From contig NZ_QXED01000002.1 of assembly GCF_003583365.1 (NCBI RefSeq), positions 682,001-746,000 on the forward strand: DNA of 64,000 bases, read 5' to 3'. The translations under genes and the position numbers were made by a program. This DNA comes from Fibrisoma montanum (GTDB lineage: Bacteria > Bacteroidota > Bacteroidia > Cytophagales > Spirosomataceae). Numbering within the stretch: position 1 is the first letter of the stretch; each line of letters starts with the position of its first letter. The notes beneath the pieces were generated by a model. It had not been told where the DNA came from. It was given only the letters and a program-made list of their open reading frames with translations, and did no database searches. Below are positions 37,030 through 46,563 of the stretch, piece by piece.

Positions 37030-40000
37030 ATGCGTAAATTTCTACTGACGCAGTTATTACTGTGTTTGTTTGCTATTCCCCGACTGGCATCAGCCCAGGA
37101 TCGGTCCATCACCGGAAAGGTCGTATCGGCCGAAGATAACACCCCGCTTCCGGGTGTAAGCGTCCTCATCAAAGGAACAACGCAGGGAACAACCACCGAT
37201 GCGGATGGTACCTACCGAATTACGGCTGCTCAGGGCAGCGAACTACAGGCCAGCTTCATCGGTTTCGCCACGCAGGGTATTAAAGTGAATGGGCAGTCGA
37301 CCATCAACTTTTCGCTCAAACCCGATGCCGCCAACCTCCAGGAGATCGTCGTAACGGCGCAGGGTATCCGGAAAAACCAGCGCGAACTGGGGTATGCCAC
37401 CTCAAAAGTGGAAACCGGCGACGTAACGGTGGGTCGTTCTCCGCAGTTGGCGCAGGCTCTCTCGGGCAAGGTAACCGGTCTGGCCGTTTATAACGTCAAC
37501 AACAGCGTTGACCCTTCGGTGAAGGTCGTCCTGCGGGGCTACCGTTCGCTGACCGGTAACAACGAAGCGCTGGTCGTGCTGGACGGTATGCAGACGACCT
37601 CAACGATTCTGGCCACGATCAACCCCAACGACATTGAGAGTGTAACGATCCTGAAAGGTGGTCAGGCCGCTACGTTGTACGGCTCAGCGGGTATTAACGG
37701 GGCCATTCTCATTACGACCAAACGAGGCACGAAAGGCAAACTGCGGGTTAGCTATTCAAACAGCACCAACATCGAGCAGATCAGCTTTCTGCCTCAGTTT
37801 CAGGAAAAATTTGGTTCCGGCTCTCACTATTACCCCGCCTTTGGAAGTGCCGGGTACAGTAATGACCCGCTGGTACGGATGCAGGGCAACTGGCGCTCGT
37901 ACGAAAACCAGCAATTCGGCGATCCCTTCGATGGCTCGCTGCGCATCCTGGGCCGCACGGCCGAAGATGGCAGCCAGTTGATTGTACCGTACTCGGCTAT
38001 TAAAAATGGTCGGCGGAAAGCGTTCGATACGGGTGTGTCGATGAACAACCAGGTGAGCTTCCAGGGGGGCGACGAAACCAGTTCGTTCTATCTGTCGCTG
38101 GAGAATCAGAAGATTGCGGGTACCGTTCCTAACGACAAAAGTGAACGGACGGGCGCGCGCTTGTCGGGTACCAAAGAATACGGTAAGCTGACTGCCGGCT
38201 TCAACGCGGCCTACGTGCAGGCTGCCTACGACCGGACCACGTCTGATTTTTACTTCAACGTCATCAACCAGCCTGCCAACCTGCCTCTCAGCGACCTGCG
38301 CGACTGGCAGACTAATCCGCTGGCTAATCCCAACGGCTTCTACAACGACTACTACAACAACCCGTACTTTGAAGCCGACAACAACCGCGCGAAGTACAAG
38401 GACGCGAACCTGAACGGAAACATCAACCTGAACCTGCGCGCAACGCCCTGGCTGACGTTCACCGAACGGCTGGGCGTGATGAACAACTCGCGGACGGGGA
38501 AGAACACGACCGGTAAGTTTACGTATTCGGACTGGGCCAAAACGAAATCCTTCATTCCCGAGCCCTTCTTCCGCGAGGGTGATGGTACGGGGATCTACCG
38601 GGCTATTTCTGACGTTCTCGGAGCCGTTTCTGACTACTCCTCTACCGAAAACGTGATCAACAACGAATTCCTGATTCAGGTCGACAAAACGATTGGTCCG
38701 TTCCAGAACAAGCTGATTCTCGGTAACAGCGTGTATCAGCGCACGACCAAAGCAATCAGCGTCGGTTCAAGCTCAATCGTGGTGCCCGATGTCTACAACG
38801 TAGCGAACCGCCAGGGCGAACTGACCGGTGGTGAGAGCAACACGCAGGAGCGCCGGGTGGGGTATTACGCTGACCTGACGGCCAACTACAGAAACTGGCT
38901 GATTCTGAACGGTACGTTCCGTTACGACCAGACGTCTCGTTTCTACAAGCCTACGCGCCCGACCAATACGTGGTCATACCCGTACTATGGCGCTGCCGTT
39001 TCGTTCATCGCCACCGACGCGTTCCCGGCCATCAAGTCGTCGTTCCTGAACTACGCCAAAATCCGGGCGAACTATAACAAGAACGCCAACGATAACATAC
39101 CGCTCTACGGACTGGACCTGGTCTATGGCAACGGGGGCGGCTTCCCCTACGGCAACACGGTTGGTCTGACGGTCGGCAACCGCCTGCCTGATGCGAATCT
39201 GCGTCCTGAAGTCGTCTATTCTACCGAAATCGGCGGTGAGTTCCAGTTGCTGAACGACCGGATCAACCTCGACGTATCGGCTTACTCACAGCGTTCGGAA
39301 GGCCAGGTCATCACGGTTCGGGTACCGAACACAACAGGTTTCAGCACCTTGCTTATCAACGTTGGTGAAACCAAAAACTGGGGTTACGAAGCCGAACTGA
39401 AATACCTCATCGCCCGGGGTGGTAAGTTTTCCTGGGATGCCAGTCTGCGGTACTCTTACAACGACAACAAGGTAGTTGACCTGTATCCGGGCATCAATGA
39501 GTTCCAGTACGGTGGGTATTCATACGCCAACACGAACGTTATCAAAGGCGAGCGGTTCCCCATCCTGAAAACGGATGGCTATCAATACGCTCCGGACGGT
39601 TCCGGCTACGTACTGGTTAGCCCAACAACGGGGTATCCGCTGCGTCAGACAACGCTATCTCCGCGCGGGGGTACGCTGCCCCGCCACATTGCCGGTCTTG
39701 GTTCGAAAGTTGAATACGGCAGCTTCGGGTTTACGTTCAACTTCGAATACCGGGGTGGTAACGTAATGTACAGCGATCTGGGCCGTCAGATGACGTTTAC
39801 CGGAGCGGGTAAGTGGACGGAAAACCGCTATCCGCACGTCTTCCCGAACTCGGCGATCCTGGGCAGCGACGGCAAAACGGTCACTCCCAATACCACGGTT
39901 CAGGTACGTGAGGCCGAATACGGTCTGTGGGTAGACAGCTACCGACTGATTGCCGAAAACTTCGTGACGCCGGCCTGGTTCATCAAACTCCGCGACATCA

Positions 40001-40224
40001 ACCTGTCGTATAGCTTCCCCCAGAGCCTGCTGTCTAAAACGCGGCTTTTCACCGGCGGGAGCATTGCCCTCTACGGTCGTAACGTATTCACGTTCGTTGA
40101 CAAGAAGAACTACTATACCGATCCGGAGTTCAGCTACACAACCGACAACGGGCAAGGGATCAACAATACCCTGCAGACACCCCCGGTACGTCAGTACGGT
40201 GTCAATCTTAACCTGACATTCTAA
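37030..40224 (+). CDS. SusC/RagA family TonB-linked outer membrane transporter (pair 2)
   Basis: 1,064 residues. Signal peptide MRKFLLTQLLLCLFAIPRLASAQ, regulatory-like domain (ITGKVVSAEDNTPLPGVSV), TonB-box region (LQEIVVTAQGI), plug (LAQALSGKVTGLAV, VVLRGYRSLTG) and a barrel ending in GVNLNLTF. It shares the architecture of the first SusC, but the barrel sequences have diverged strongly, so a different ligand is likely. A promoter-like element stands 46 bases upstream. The SusD gene follows 21 bases after the stop. Confidence 0.93.
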   Translation: MRKFLLTQLLLCLFAIPRLASAQDRSITGKVVSAEDNTPLPGVSVLIKGTTQGTTTDADGTYRITAAQGSELQASFIGFATQGIKVNGQSTINFSLKPDAANLQEIVVTAQGIRKNQRELGYATSKVETGDVTVGRSPQLAQALSGKVTGLAVYNVNNSVDPSVKVVLRGYRSLTGNNEALVVLDGMQTTSTILATINPNDIESVTILKGGQAATLYGSAGINGAILITTKRGTKGKLRVSYSNSTNIEQISFLPQFQEKFGSGSHYYPAFGSAGYSNDPLVRMQGNWRSYENQQFGDPFDGSLRILGRTAEDGSQLIVPYSAIKNGRRKAFDTGVSMNNQVSFQGGDETSSFYLSLENQKIAGTVPNDKSERTGARLSGTKEYGKLTAGFNAAYVQAAYDRTTSDFYFNVINQPANLPLSDLRDWQTNPLANPNGFYNDYYNNPYFEADNNRAKYKDANLNGNINLNLRATPWLTFTERLGVMNNSRTGKNTTGKFTYSDWAKTKSFIPEPFFREGDGTGIYRAISDVLGAVSDYSSTENVINNEFLIQVDKTIGPFQNKLILGNSVYQRTTKAISVGSSSIVVPDVYNVANRQGELTGGESNTQERRVGYYADLTANYRNWLILNGTFRYDQTSRFYKPTRPTNTWSYPYYGAAVSFIATDAFPAIKSSFLNYAKIRANYNKNANDNIPLYGLDLVYGNGGGFPYGNTVGLTVGNRLPDANLRPEVVYSTEIGGEFQLLNDRINLDVSAYSQRSEGQVITVRVPNTTGFSTLLINVGETKNWGYEAELKYLIARGGKFSWDASLRYSYNDNKVVDLYPGINEFQYGGYSYANTNVIKGERFPILKTDGYQYAPDGSGYVLVSPTTGYPLRQTTLSPRGGTLPRHIAGLGSKVEYGSFGFTFNFEYRGGNVMYSDLGRQMTFTGAGKWTENRYPHVFPNSAILGSDGKTVTPNTTVQVREAEYGLWVDSYRLIAENFVTPAWFIKLRDINLSYSFPQSLLSKTRLFTGGSIALYGRNVFTFVDKKNYYTDPEFSYTTDNGQGINNTLQTPPVRQYGVNLNLTF

Positions 40225-40245
40225 CCATCCGTCATTCTGACCGAC

Positions 40246-41772
40246 ATGAAACTAAAAGTTGCTTTTTTATTGACCGCTCTGACGCTGGCCGGTAGTGCCT
40301 GTAAGGAGGATTTTTTCGATATAAACACCAACCCGAACACGCTGCCGACGGCCACGCCGAACTACGTGTTCACCAACGCCCAGAACACCACGACGCAGAA
40401 CCTGATCGGCATCAACGAACTGGGTTCTTACTGGTCGGGGCAGTGGACGCAGTCGAACGGGTACATTATCAGCACGACCCAGTTTGCCTATAACTTCACC
40501 AATGGTGATTTTAACTACTGGGATGGATACTTTGATAACCTGTACGATTATCAGTTTGTGATTGATAACGCAGACGCGAATGGACAGAAGTTTCTGAAGG
40601 GACCAGCCAAGGTGATGAAAGCCCTGATTTATCAGCAGTTGGTGGATTTGTACGGCAACCTGCCCTACACCGACGCCCTGAAAGGAAACGCTATTCTGGC
40701 ACCTAAGTTTGATGATCAGAAAGCCGTCTACGAATCGCTGATCACCCTGCTGGACGAAGCGGTTGCGGATATCAAGGCCAATCCGTTTACGGGTACGTTC
40801 GGTTCGGCCGATATCATGTTTGGCGGAAATACGACCAAATGGGCGCAGTTTGCCAACTCTGTGAAGATGCGGATTCTGATGCGTCAGGCCCGCGTAGCCG
40901 GTCGTGAGGCTTACATCAGAACGGAAATTAACAAGATTGTGACCGGTGGTTCCGGCTTCATTACGGGCGAAGACGTTGCCGTTGGCGGACCGAATTTCTA
41001 CGTGGCCACTGCCGGTAAGATTAACCCGATTTATGACCGTTGGGGCTACAGCGAAACGGGGGCTCGTCGGGCGCTGAACAACTACCCGCGTATCACGCAG
41101 TATCTGGTCAACAGCCTGAAAGCGTCGGGCGATACACTCCGCCTGAAGCGCATTGCCTACGCCGTTGGCAATGAAAACCAGTCTACGCCGGGTGTCAGCA
41201 CGGCCCGGGAGGTCGCGGCAAACTATACCGGTACGCCGTTTGGTGCGTCGTCTGGATTTCTGCCCGGCAACACCAGCGCCGTTGGGCCAAGCCTGCTGAT
41301 TCGTGGTCAATTTAACCGTCCGTTTGTTATTATGACGGCGGCTGAGGTGCAACTGAACCTGGCCGAAGCCAAACAACGCTTCCCGGACGTTACCCTGCCT
41401 GGAACAGCCAAATCGTACTTTGAGGAAGGCATTAAGCAGTCGTTCCGGGCGCTCGGTGCCAACACCGCCGGTGCTGATGCCTACAAGGGCAGCAAGGTCA
41501 ACAACTACGACTGGGACGCGTCGACCGATAAGCTGGTGGCAATCGCCACGCAGAAATGGCTGGCCCACGCTAACCTGAATGGTTTTGAGGCCTGGGCAGA
41601 ATACCGGAAGACCGGTCAGCCCGCTACGCCCCAGAGCGTCCAGGTAACCGACGCGCGCCGGCCGGTGCGGTTGTTCTATCCAAACACCGAATCCGGTTCA
41701 AATACGGCCAACGTAACCAGCCAGGGCACAATCGACGTATTTACCAGCCGCCTGTTCTGGGATGTCGATTAA
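40246..41772 (+). CDS. SusD/RagB family nutrient-binding lipoprotein (pair 2)
   Basis: 508 residues, lipoprotein with lipobox AGSAC in MKLKVAFLLTALTLAGSAC, followed by KEDFFDINTNPNTLP. Conserved group-2 SusD segments include KALIYQQLVDLYGNLPYTDAL, WAQFANSVKMRILMRQ, LNLAEAKQRFP and QKWLAHANLNGFEAWAEYRKTG. It should lie on the outer leaflet and close over the SusC partner. Only about 20 bases separate the two genes, so they are co-transcribed. The ligand is unknown. Confidence 0.92.
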   Translation: MKLKVAFLLTALTLAGSACKEDFFDINTNPNTLPTATPNYVFTNAQNTTTQNLIGINELGSYWSGQWTQSNGYIISTTQFAYNFTNGDFNYWDGYFDNLYDYQFVIDNADANGQKFLKGPAKVMKALIYQQLVDLYGNLPYTDALKGNAILAPKFDDQKAVYESLITLLDEAVADIKANPFTGTFGSADIMFGGNTTKWAQFANSVKMRILMRQARVAGREAYIRTEINKIVTGGSGFITGEDVAVGGPNFYVATAGKINPIYDRWGYSETGARRALNNYPRITQYLVNSLKASGDTLRLKRIAYAVGNENQSTPGVSTAREVAANYTGTPFGASSGFLPGNTSAVGPSLLIRGQFNRPFVIMTAAEVQLNLAEAKQRFPDVTLPGTAKSYFEEGIKQSFRALGANTAGADAYKGSKVNNYDWDASTDKLVAIATQKWLAHANLNGFEAWAEYRKTGQPATPQSVQVTDARRPVRLFYPNTESGSNTANVTSQGTIDVFTSRLFWDVD

Positions 41773-41838
41773 GCACATTACGAGTAAGTAAACCTTCATA
41801 CTGGGCAGCCACCGAATCACGTGGCTACCGTAACAGCG

Positions 41839-41870
41839 AAACCCTTCTGGTTCTGAACCGGAAGGGTTTT
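41839..41870 (+). terminator. terminator after SusCD pair 2
   Basis: A 12-bp stem (AAACCCTTCTGG with CCGGAAGGGTTT, one G-T pair), 7-base loop and T4. Confidence 0.8.
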
Positions 41871-42162
41871 CTGTTGTCTACATGGCTGAAACGCTGGTTA
41901 TCGTTTTGGGATCATCGGCAGAAACGACCAGGTGCCGGGTGAGTAAAATTGATACGGCCTTGTTAGTAACGATACGCGTTCTACTTCAGAATAGCTTGTG
42001 CGAATCATCATTGCCAACCAGTCCAGCGCACCGGTTTGGGTTAAAGACGCAACACCTGACTAAAACGAACAGAACCACAGGCGGGCTGATCGTTGGCGGG
42101 GTGGGTTTGTAAGCGGCCAAACTGAGAGATTACGGCTGGTAGAATCGGTACAGTAGAAACAC

Positions 42163-42195
42163 AAAAAAGCGGGCCGACATTGTCAGCCCGCTTTT
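42163..42195 (-). terminator. terminator of the T9SS cargo gene
   Basis: Stem AAAAGCGGGC (42165-42174) with GCCCGCTTTT (42186-42195). On the minus strand it ends in a T-run, 28 bases beyond the stop. Confidence 0.88.
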
Positions 42196-42222
42196 CACAT
42201 TACGCTTTATCCAACTATTAAA

Positions 42223-43920
42223 TTAATTCTGAGCTTTAAGTACTTTGACTGTTTCAACGCCACCTTTCGTAATCACTTTCAGTAAGTACAGGCCTTGCGG
42301 CTGCTTCTGGATGTTAATTTGCTCACGGTGCATCACATCCGTTGTTGTTACTGAATTGGAATACACAGAGCGACCCTGCAGATCAGATAGCTGCACGGTA
42401 ACCGGCTGACGCAGACCCGCGTTAACTTCTACGCTGATGTAGTCGGTGGTCGGGTTCGGGTAAAGCCGAACCTTAGCGCTCGTGTTTTCGCTTACACCAA
42501 CCCGGGCGGATACTGGATCCTGAATGGTGAAGTTTACGGTTTTGCCACCAACTGCGTTACCGGCCGGAGCCCGGTCTTTTGGCAGGGCGCCAGATGACGT
42601 ACCATCCTGATCGCGGGGGGTAATTGTCAGCGTGTAATTGCCGGTCGGCCAGCCGTTGTTGAAAGCAGGTCCGATACCCCGATCCGGATCATTAATCGTG
42701 TAGAAAACATCGGCTCCCTGGTTGAAAAACAGCGCAAAAGGAGCGAAGTTCTCGACGGTAGCGAAGTTGATACCAGGGCCAGTCAGTTGCATTTGAACCG
42801 ACTCAACGTTGCTGGCGCCCGGGCAGGCATTAATCAGCGCCGTCCACATCCGGGGTGCCGGATACGTCAGTATGTCGCCGTTCGACAGATTCAGTTTGAT
42901 ATCGCCGGCCCGCGGACCAGCGGTCGGTGACTGGGGCGTAACGCCAACCGCAAACATGTCGATCGTGATCGCGCTAACGGTTACTGTCAGCGGATCCGAC
43001 GTCTGTGAACTGGCGCACTGGCCCGTCGTGGTGCACTTAGCGGTATAATTTGTAGTGCCGCTCGGCATTACCATAATGCTTGAACCACTACCAATGTCAG
43101 AGGTACCATTGTTCCACGTAACTGTACCCTCGCAGCTGTTGGTCAGCGACAGGGTCGTTTTACCACCTTCGCAGATGGTTGCATTAGCAGCCTGAATCTG
43201 CGGCTTGCTGGCCCCACCGCTTACGTTGATGGCGATGTTGGAACCGCTCACGCTGCAACCACGGGCGGCCGGGAATGAAGGCGTTACCGTAGCGGTGTAC
43301 ATACCCGCTGTCTGTGCAGTGGTCTGCACTCGTTCACCGTTCGGCGTTACGTTCACCAGCGGAGCAAAACCCGTTTCCAACCCTGTCCAGGTGTAGTTCA
43401 GACCGGACTCCGACGGCAGGGCAACCAGGCGGAACTCCTGACCGGGGCAGATATTCAGCGGACCGGTTCTGGGGTTAGCGTTGTAGGGAGGTAACTGATA
43501 CGTTGCCATAACGCTGTTGCCCGTCCGCACGCGGAGGTTAACGGTGTTACTTGTCGCACGCAGCGGGTCGTTTGAACAGCCCGACGGACGAGTACTGTAC
43601 ACTCTGACCTGATACAGGGATTCGTTTGGTGCGTCGTTGGGCATAGTTACCGAAACCACATTTGACGCCTGCGGGTTAGCGACCGTTTGCGTACTAATCA
43701 CGACTGGGCCGTTGCCGCCTGGTCTGGCCAACTCGACAGTAAACGTAGTGCCTGCGCACCTGAAATTTTTCAGATTGAATGAAAGATCAAAGGTACCCCC
43801 GGGACAAACGACGGCGATCTTGGTGGTAGCGCCGACAACTGTTGCGTTTTCGATAGTTTGTGCTGAAGCCGATAGAATCGAAACAAAGAAGAGTAAGAGG
43901 GGAAATAGAAGTTTTTTCAT
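42223..43920 (-). CDS. secreted protein with Ig-like domains and T9SS type A sorting domain
   Basis: 565 residues. Signal peptide MKKLLFPLLLFFVSILSASAQ. Several beta-sandwich regions with paired cysteines follow (FRCAGTTF, ICEGGKTTLSLTNSCEGTVTWNNG), like the SprB/PKD or Ig-like modules of gliding and adhesion proteins. The last about 75 residues form a T9SS type A C-terminal domain (VRLYPNPTTDYISVEV, LSDLQGRSVYS, PQGLYLLKVITKGG). That domain directs export through the Por/type IX system and attachment to the cell surface. No enzyme motif is seen, so an adhesive or structural role is likely. It is a single-gene unit with its own terminator. Confidence 0.87.
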   Translation of the reverse strand: MKKLLFPLLLFFVSILSASAQTIENATVVGATTKIAVVCPGGTFDLSFNLKNFRCAGTTFTVELARPGGNGPVVISTQTVANPQASNVVSVTMPNDAPNESLYQVRVYSTRPSGCSNDPLRATSNTVNLRVRTGNSVMATYQLPPYNANPRTGPLNICPGQEFRLVALPSESGLNYTWTGLETGFAPLVNVTPNGERVQTTAQTAGMYTATVTPSFPAARGCSVSGSNIAINVSGGASKPQIQAANATICEGGKTTLSLTNSCEGTVTWNNGTSDIGSGSSIMVMPSGTTNYTAKCTTTGQCASSQTSDPLTVTVSAITIDMFAVGVTPQSPTAGPRAGDIKLNLSNGDILTYPAPRMWTALINACPGASNVESVQMQLTGPGINFATVENFAPFALFFNQGADVFYTINDPDRGIGPAFNNGWPTGNYTLTITPRDQDGTSSGALPKDRAPAGNAVGGKTVNFTIQDPVSARVGVSENTSAKVRLYPNPTTDYISVEVNAGLRQPVTVQLSDLQGRSVYSNSVTTTDVMHREQINIQKQPQGLYLLKVITKGGVETVKVLKAQN

Positions 43921-44601
43921 TTGGCGAAAAGTGATAATTGTTTGAAAAAAGAAGCTGCCATGTAACGTGAGTGTTATCCCAACTGACCGGTTTCCCAGCG
44001 GTAAAAAGCGGCTCTACGGGTACAGGAGGCTTGTTGGAGGTCAAATGTAGAATGAAGACTCAGCCTAATGGGACTTTTTGGAGATATGATTTACTATAAG
44101 GAAGGGTATTTATTAAACGGTGTTGTCCGCTATTTGAATCCTTACCTCTAAAGGCTAAAAAGACCCGTTTATGGTGATTAAGTATGGTTACATTGACAAT
44201 TATTTATATAAAATATGCCCCCAAAACTGACCGGGCAATAAGGCAAAAAGGAAATCCAATCGATGAGTCAGTACGGCTGTTTTTACGAGCAACGCTGTAG
44301 TACGAACGTAAACGAATCGTGATTAGAAATGTAATTTTTCGAAGTTATTCATTAAGTAAAAGCGTATTGACGCGTTGTCGTCCCTTAGGTAACCTCCCTT
44401 CGAAGCGTACCTGCTGTATCATCCGGGAGGCTAATGATCTGCTTAAAAAGTATTCATAAATAGGAACGTAGTTGACTCTTTTCTGGAAAGTGTAAAAAAT
44501 GTAGAATATCGGCAAACTACATTGCATGTTAAACCGTATATGGCTTAATTGCATGTACGTACATGAATTAACCACCGCTTGTAACTTAACATTCTCTCTA
44601 A
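43921..44601. other. long AT-rich divergent intergenic region
   Basis: About 680 bases between the divergent T9SS cargo and ECF sigma genes. No believable gene is present; a 109-codon minus-strand frame (44345-44674) runs into the sigma gene and is rejected. It contains a 14-bp perfect palindrome at 44552-44565. The length leaves room for complex regulation or a small RNA. Confidence 0.45.
44546..44570. promoter_or_regulatory. palindromic putative operator upstream of ECF sigma gene
   Basis: CATGTACGTACATG (44552-44565) is a perfect 14-bp palindrome, extended to TAATT/AATTA on both sides with a single unpaired G. It ends 31 bases before the sigma factor ATG, where a repressor site or promoter would lie. 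No binding protein is identified. Confidence 0.45.
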
Positions 44602-45156
44602 ATGAAATCTTTACGTGACGAAGAGGTAATTGAGACCTATTACCCGAGCGATCCGAATGTTTGTTTCGAAACATTGTATACTCGGTACGTAAATAAGGTG
44701 TATCGTCGCTGTTTGTCCCTGACTCAGGATTCGGCTAAAGCCGAAGATTTTACCCACGACATCTTTCTGAAGGTTTTCGCAAAGCTCGACCGGTTTCAAC
44801 AACGGTCAAGTTTCTCAACCTGGCTGTATTCAGTCTCCCACAACTACTGCATGGATCAGATCCGGTTGTCGAAGCGGCTCGATACCGTAGCGATGGAGTC
44901 GGGTCAGAATGAGGAGTATGATCTGACCGATACGGAAGAAGCGCAGGAGTTCGACGACCGGCATCAGCAGCTTAAGCGCGTTATGGACGTAATGGCACCG
45001 GAAGAAAAAACGATGCTGCAGCTTAAATACGAGGAAGGGCTCAGTATTGATGCGATCGCTGAACGCTACCAGGCTACGCCCAGCGCCGTGAAGATGCGTC
45101 TGAAACGAAGCCGTGATAAAGCCCACCGACTGTACCAACAGCAGTATGCGGAATAG
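44602..45156 (+). CDS. ECF-type RNA polymerase sigma factor
   Basis: 184 residues with region 2 (YTRYVNKVYRRCLSLTQDSAKAEDFTHDIFLKV) and the FSTWLYSVSHNYCMDQIR segment, then region 4 (EKTMLQLKYEEGLSIDAIAERYQATPSAVKMRLKRSR). It directs RNA polymerase to a small regulon. No anti-sigma gene or FecR-like protein follows, so control is probably at its own promoter, where a palindrome is found. The two acidic proteins downstream may be regulon members, which is inference from position only. Confidence 0.9.
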   Translation: MKSLRDEEVIETYYPSDPNVCFETLYTRYVNKVYRRCLSLTQDSAKAEDFTHDIFLKVFAKLDRFQQRSSFSTWLYSVSHNYCMDQIRLSKRLDTVAMESGQNEEYDLTDTEEAQEFDDRHQQLKRVMDVMAPEEKTMLQLKYEEGLSIDAIAERYQATPSAVKMRLKRSRDKAHRLYQQQYAE

Positions 45157-45363
45157 CTCATAGCGGCTCTGGTGCTGCGTCTGCAAACTCTGAATCGTTC
45201 AACAAAGACCTGCCTGTATGGTGGGTCTTTGCGTTTTAGTCCGGTCTCAATTCGCCCGGGAACAGCGCCCTGACTGACGGATGGAGTAGCGGGAACTACC
45301 TGCTGACACCTAAACTTTTTAGGCATTTAACGGTTAATCATAGTAATAAACCGGCTTAACGTT

Positions 45364-45870
45364 ATGAAAGAAGACGAAGAAGGTGTCGACCGCGACGAAG
45401 CACAGATCAGCGGTCGGACACAGGGACCATATGGCACTGATGACTCCGACGCAGAACGGGCCATCATCGATAATAAACACCGGCCGGAGATGGAAAACAC
45501 CTCCAACGGCATGGATAGTGTTCAGGTCCGGGGTGGTCAGGATGGGCGCAACAACCGGGCCATGGGCGGTATGGATATGGACAGTCACAACGGTGTTATC
45601 CGCATGGGCGACATGGACAACAGCACCATGGAAGTAACCGAGGAAGGCAAAGAAAATGCCATTTCCAATCAGGATAAAACGAATACCAGTACGGTGGATG
45701 TGACGACGCACGGACCGGATGACTACGCATCGGCCGATGAGGTAGGTGTTCCGGAAGCCCAGCGGGAAGCGAAGGAAAGCGCTCAGGATGACGACGCGGA
45801 CGATGATAACAGCGACGCGGAACAGTTGGCGCAGACTGGTACTGATACCGAGCATAAGCCTACGTATTAA
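45364..45870 (+). CDS. acidic, low-complexity hydrophilic protein
   Basis: 168 residues, no signal peptide or membrane segment, very rich in Asp, Glu, Asn, Gly and Met. Stretches such as NNRAMGGMDMDSHNG and QDDDADDDNSDAEQL mark it as intrinsically disordered. I know no named family. The next gene encodes another disordered acidic protein and an ECF sigma gene lies upstream, which suggests a stress-protective or scaffold role. That is speculation. Coding status is supported by the ATG and host-like codon use. Confidence 0.55.
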   Translation: MKEDEEGVDRDEAQISGRTQGPYGTDDSDAERAIIDNKHRPEMENTSNGMDSVQVRGGQDGRNNRAMGGMDMDSHNGVIRMGDMDNSTMEVTEEGKENAISNQDKTNTSTVDVTTHGPDDYASADEVGVPEAQREAKESAQDDDADDDNSDAEQLAQTGTDTEHKPTY

Positions 45871-45919
45871 GAACCAGCGTTATTCGAGCATCATACATTC
45901 CAATTAAACCAACAACGTT

Positions 45920-46378
45920 ATGAGCTTAAGCAGCAAACTCCGCAAAGAGAGCGATGAATCGTATGCGGCTAAACAAATGCACAGCACTCAGGGACTGGGT
46001 CCGGAGCAGGGGCTGGCGCAATTAAACGACAGGCAGTTGGACAACGAGCTACCCTCGCGGGTGGCGTCTGGCAGCGATACTGATTTCACCGACGATTATG
46101 AGGACATCAAGCGTACGGTGGCCGAATCAGAAAATGACGATGCGCCTTCGGATGCTGAGGTAGAAGAAGCCAAACGCGCTTCGTGGGGACAACCACCCCT
46201 GCCGGCTAACGCAGAAGATGCCACAACGGATCAGAGTGAGCCGATGACGGCCTATCAGCAGCCTACGGATGAATCCGATAATACGGTAGCCGATGCCGAC
46301 TGGAACCGGACAACGAGCGAAGGGGGAATGGCCCCCGACAATGCCCGCGACCCGGACCGGACATACGGCAATTCATAA
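45920..46378 (+). CDS. acidic disordered protein, second of pair
   Basis: 152 residues, acidic and hydrophilic throughout, with SLSSKLRKESDESYAAKQ at the N-terminus and many Asp, Glu, Pro, Thr and Ser after it. No domain is recognised. It starts 49 bases after the preceding acidic protein and is followed by a long hairpin. Together they look like a two-gene unit of disordered proteins. Confidence 0.6.
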   Translation: MSLSSKLRKESDESYAAKQMHSTQGLGPEQGLAQLNDRQLDNELPSRVASGSDTDFTDDYEDIKRTVAESENDDAPSDAEVEEAKRASWGQPPLPANAEDATTDQSEPMTAYQQPTDESDNTVADADWNRTTSEGGMAPDNARDPDRTYGNS

Positions 46379-46397
46379 TCGAACCATCGACGTTCAG

Positions 46398-46430
46398 AAC
46401 AGAGGGCGGACAACTTGTTCGCCCTCTGTT
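46398..46430 (+). terminator. hairpin after the acidic protein pair
   Basis: A long stem (AACAGAGGGCG with CGCCCTCTGTT, continued by inner pairs) 20 bases after the stop. The following T-run is poor, so it may be a terminator or an RNA-stabilising hairpin. Confidence 0.55.
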
Positions 46431-46563
46431 GTGTCAGAACCAATCCACGACCGTAACCAGTCAGTAGGTTTCGGAGTATTTCTGAAAAATTTAATATTAA
46501 AGGTATATACATTTAAAGTAGATACATTTAATTTGCGGCTCAACCGATAATCTGTTTTGTATC

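Larger units (their letters stand above)
41773..42222. other. intergenic region between convergent units
   Basis: About 450 bases holding the SusCD pair 2 terminator and, at the right, the terminator of the minus-strand T9SS cargo gene. A 76-codon plus-strand frame (41882-42112) lacks any recognisable protein character and was not accepted. Nothing else was seen. Confidence 0.5.

Noticed and set aside
40267-41568. 433-codon antisense frame over the second SusD gene
   Set aside because: The plus-strand SusD protein is unmistakable. Long antisense frames are common opposite GC-rich codons.
41882-42112. 76-codon plus-strand frame between SusCD pair 2 and the T9SS cargo gene
   Set aside because: No signal peptide, domain or coherent hydrophobic pattern, and it lies in a spacer bounded by two terminators. 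Probably chance.
44345-44674. 109-codon minus-strand frame upstream of the ECF sigma gene
   Set aside because: It runs into the sigma gene from the promoter region and has no protein-like features.
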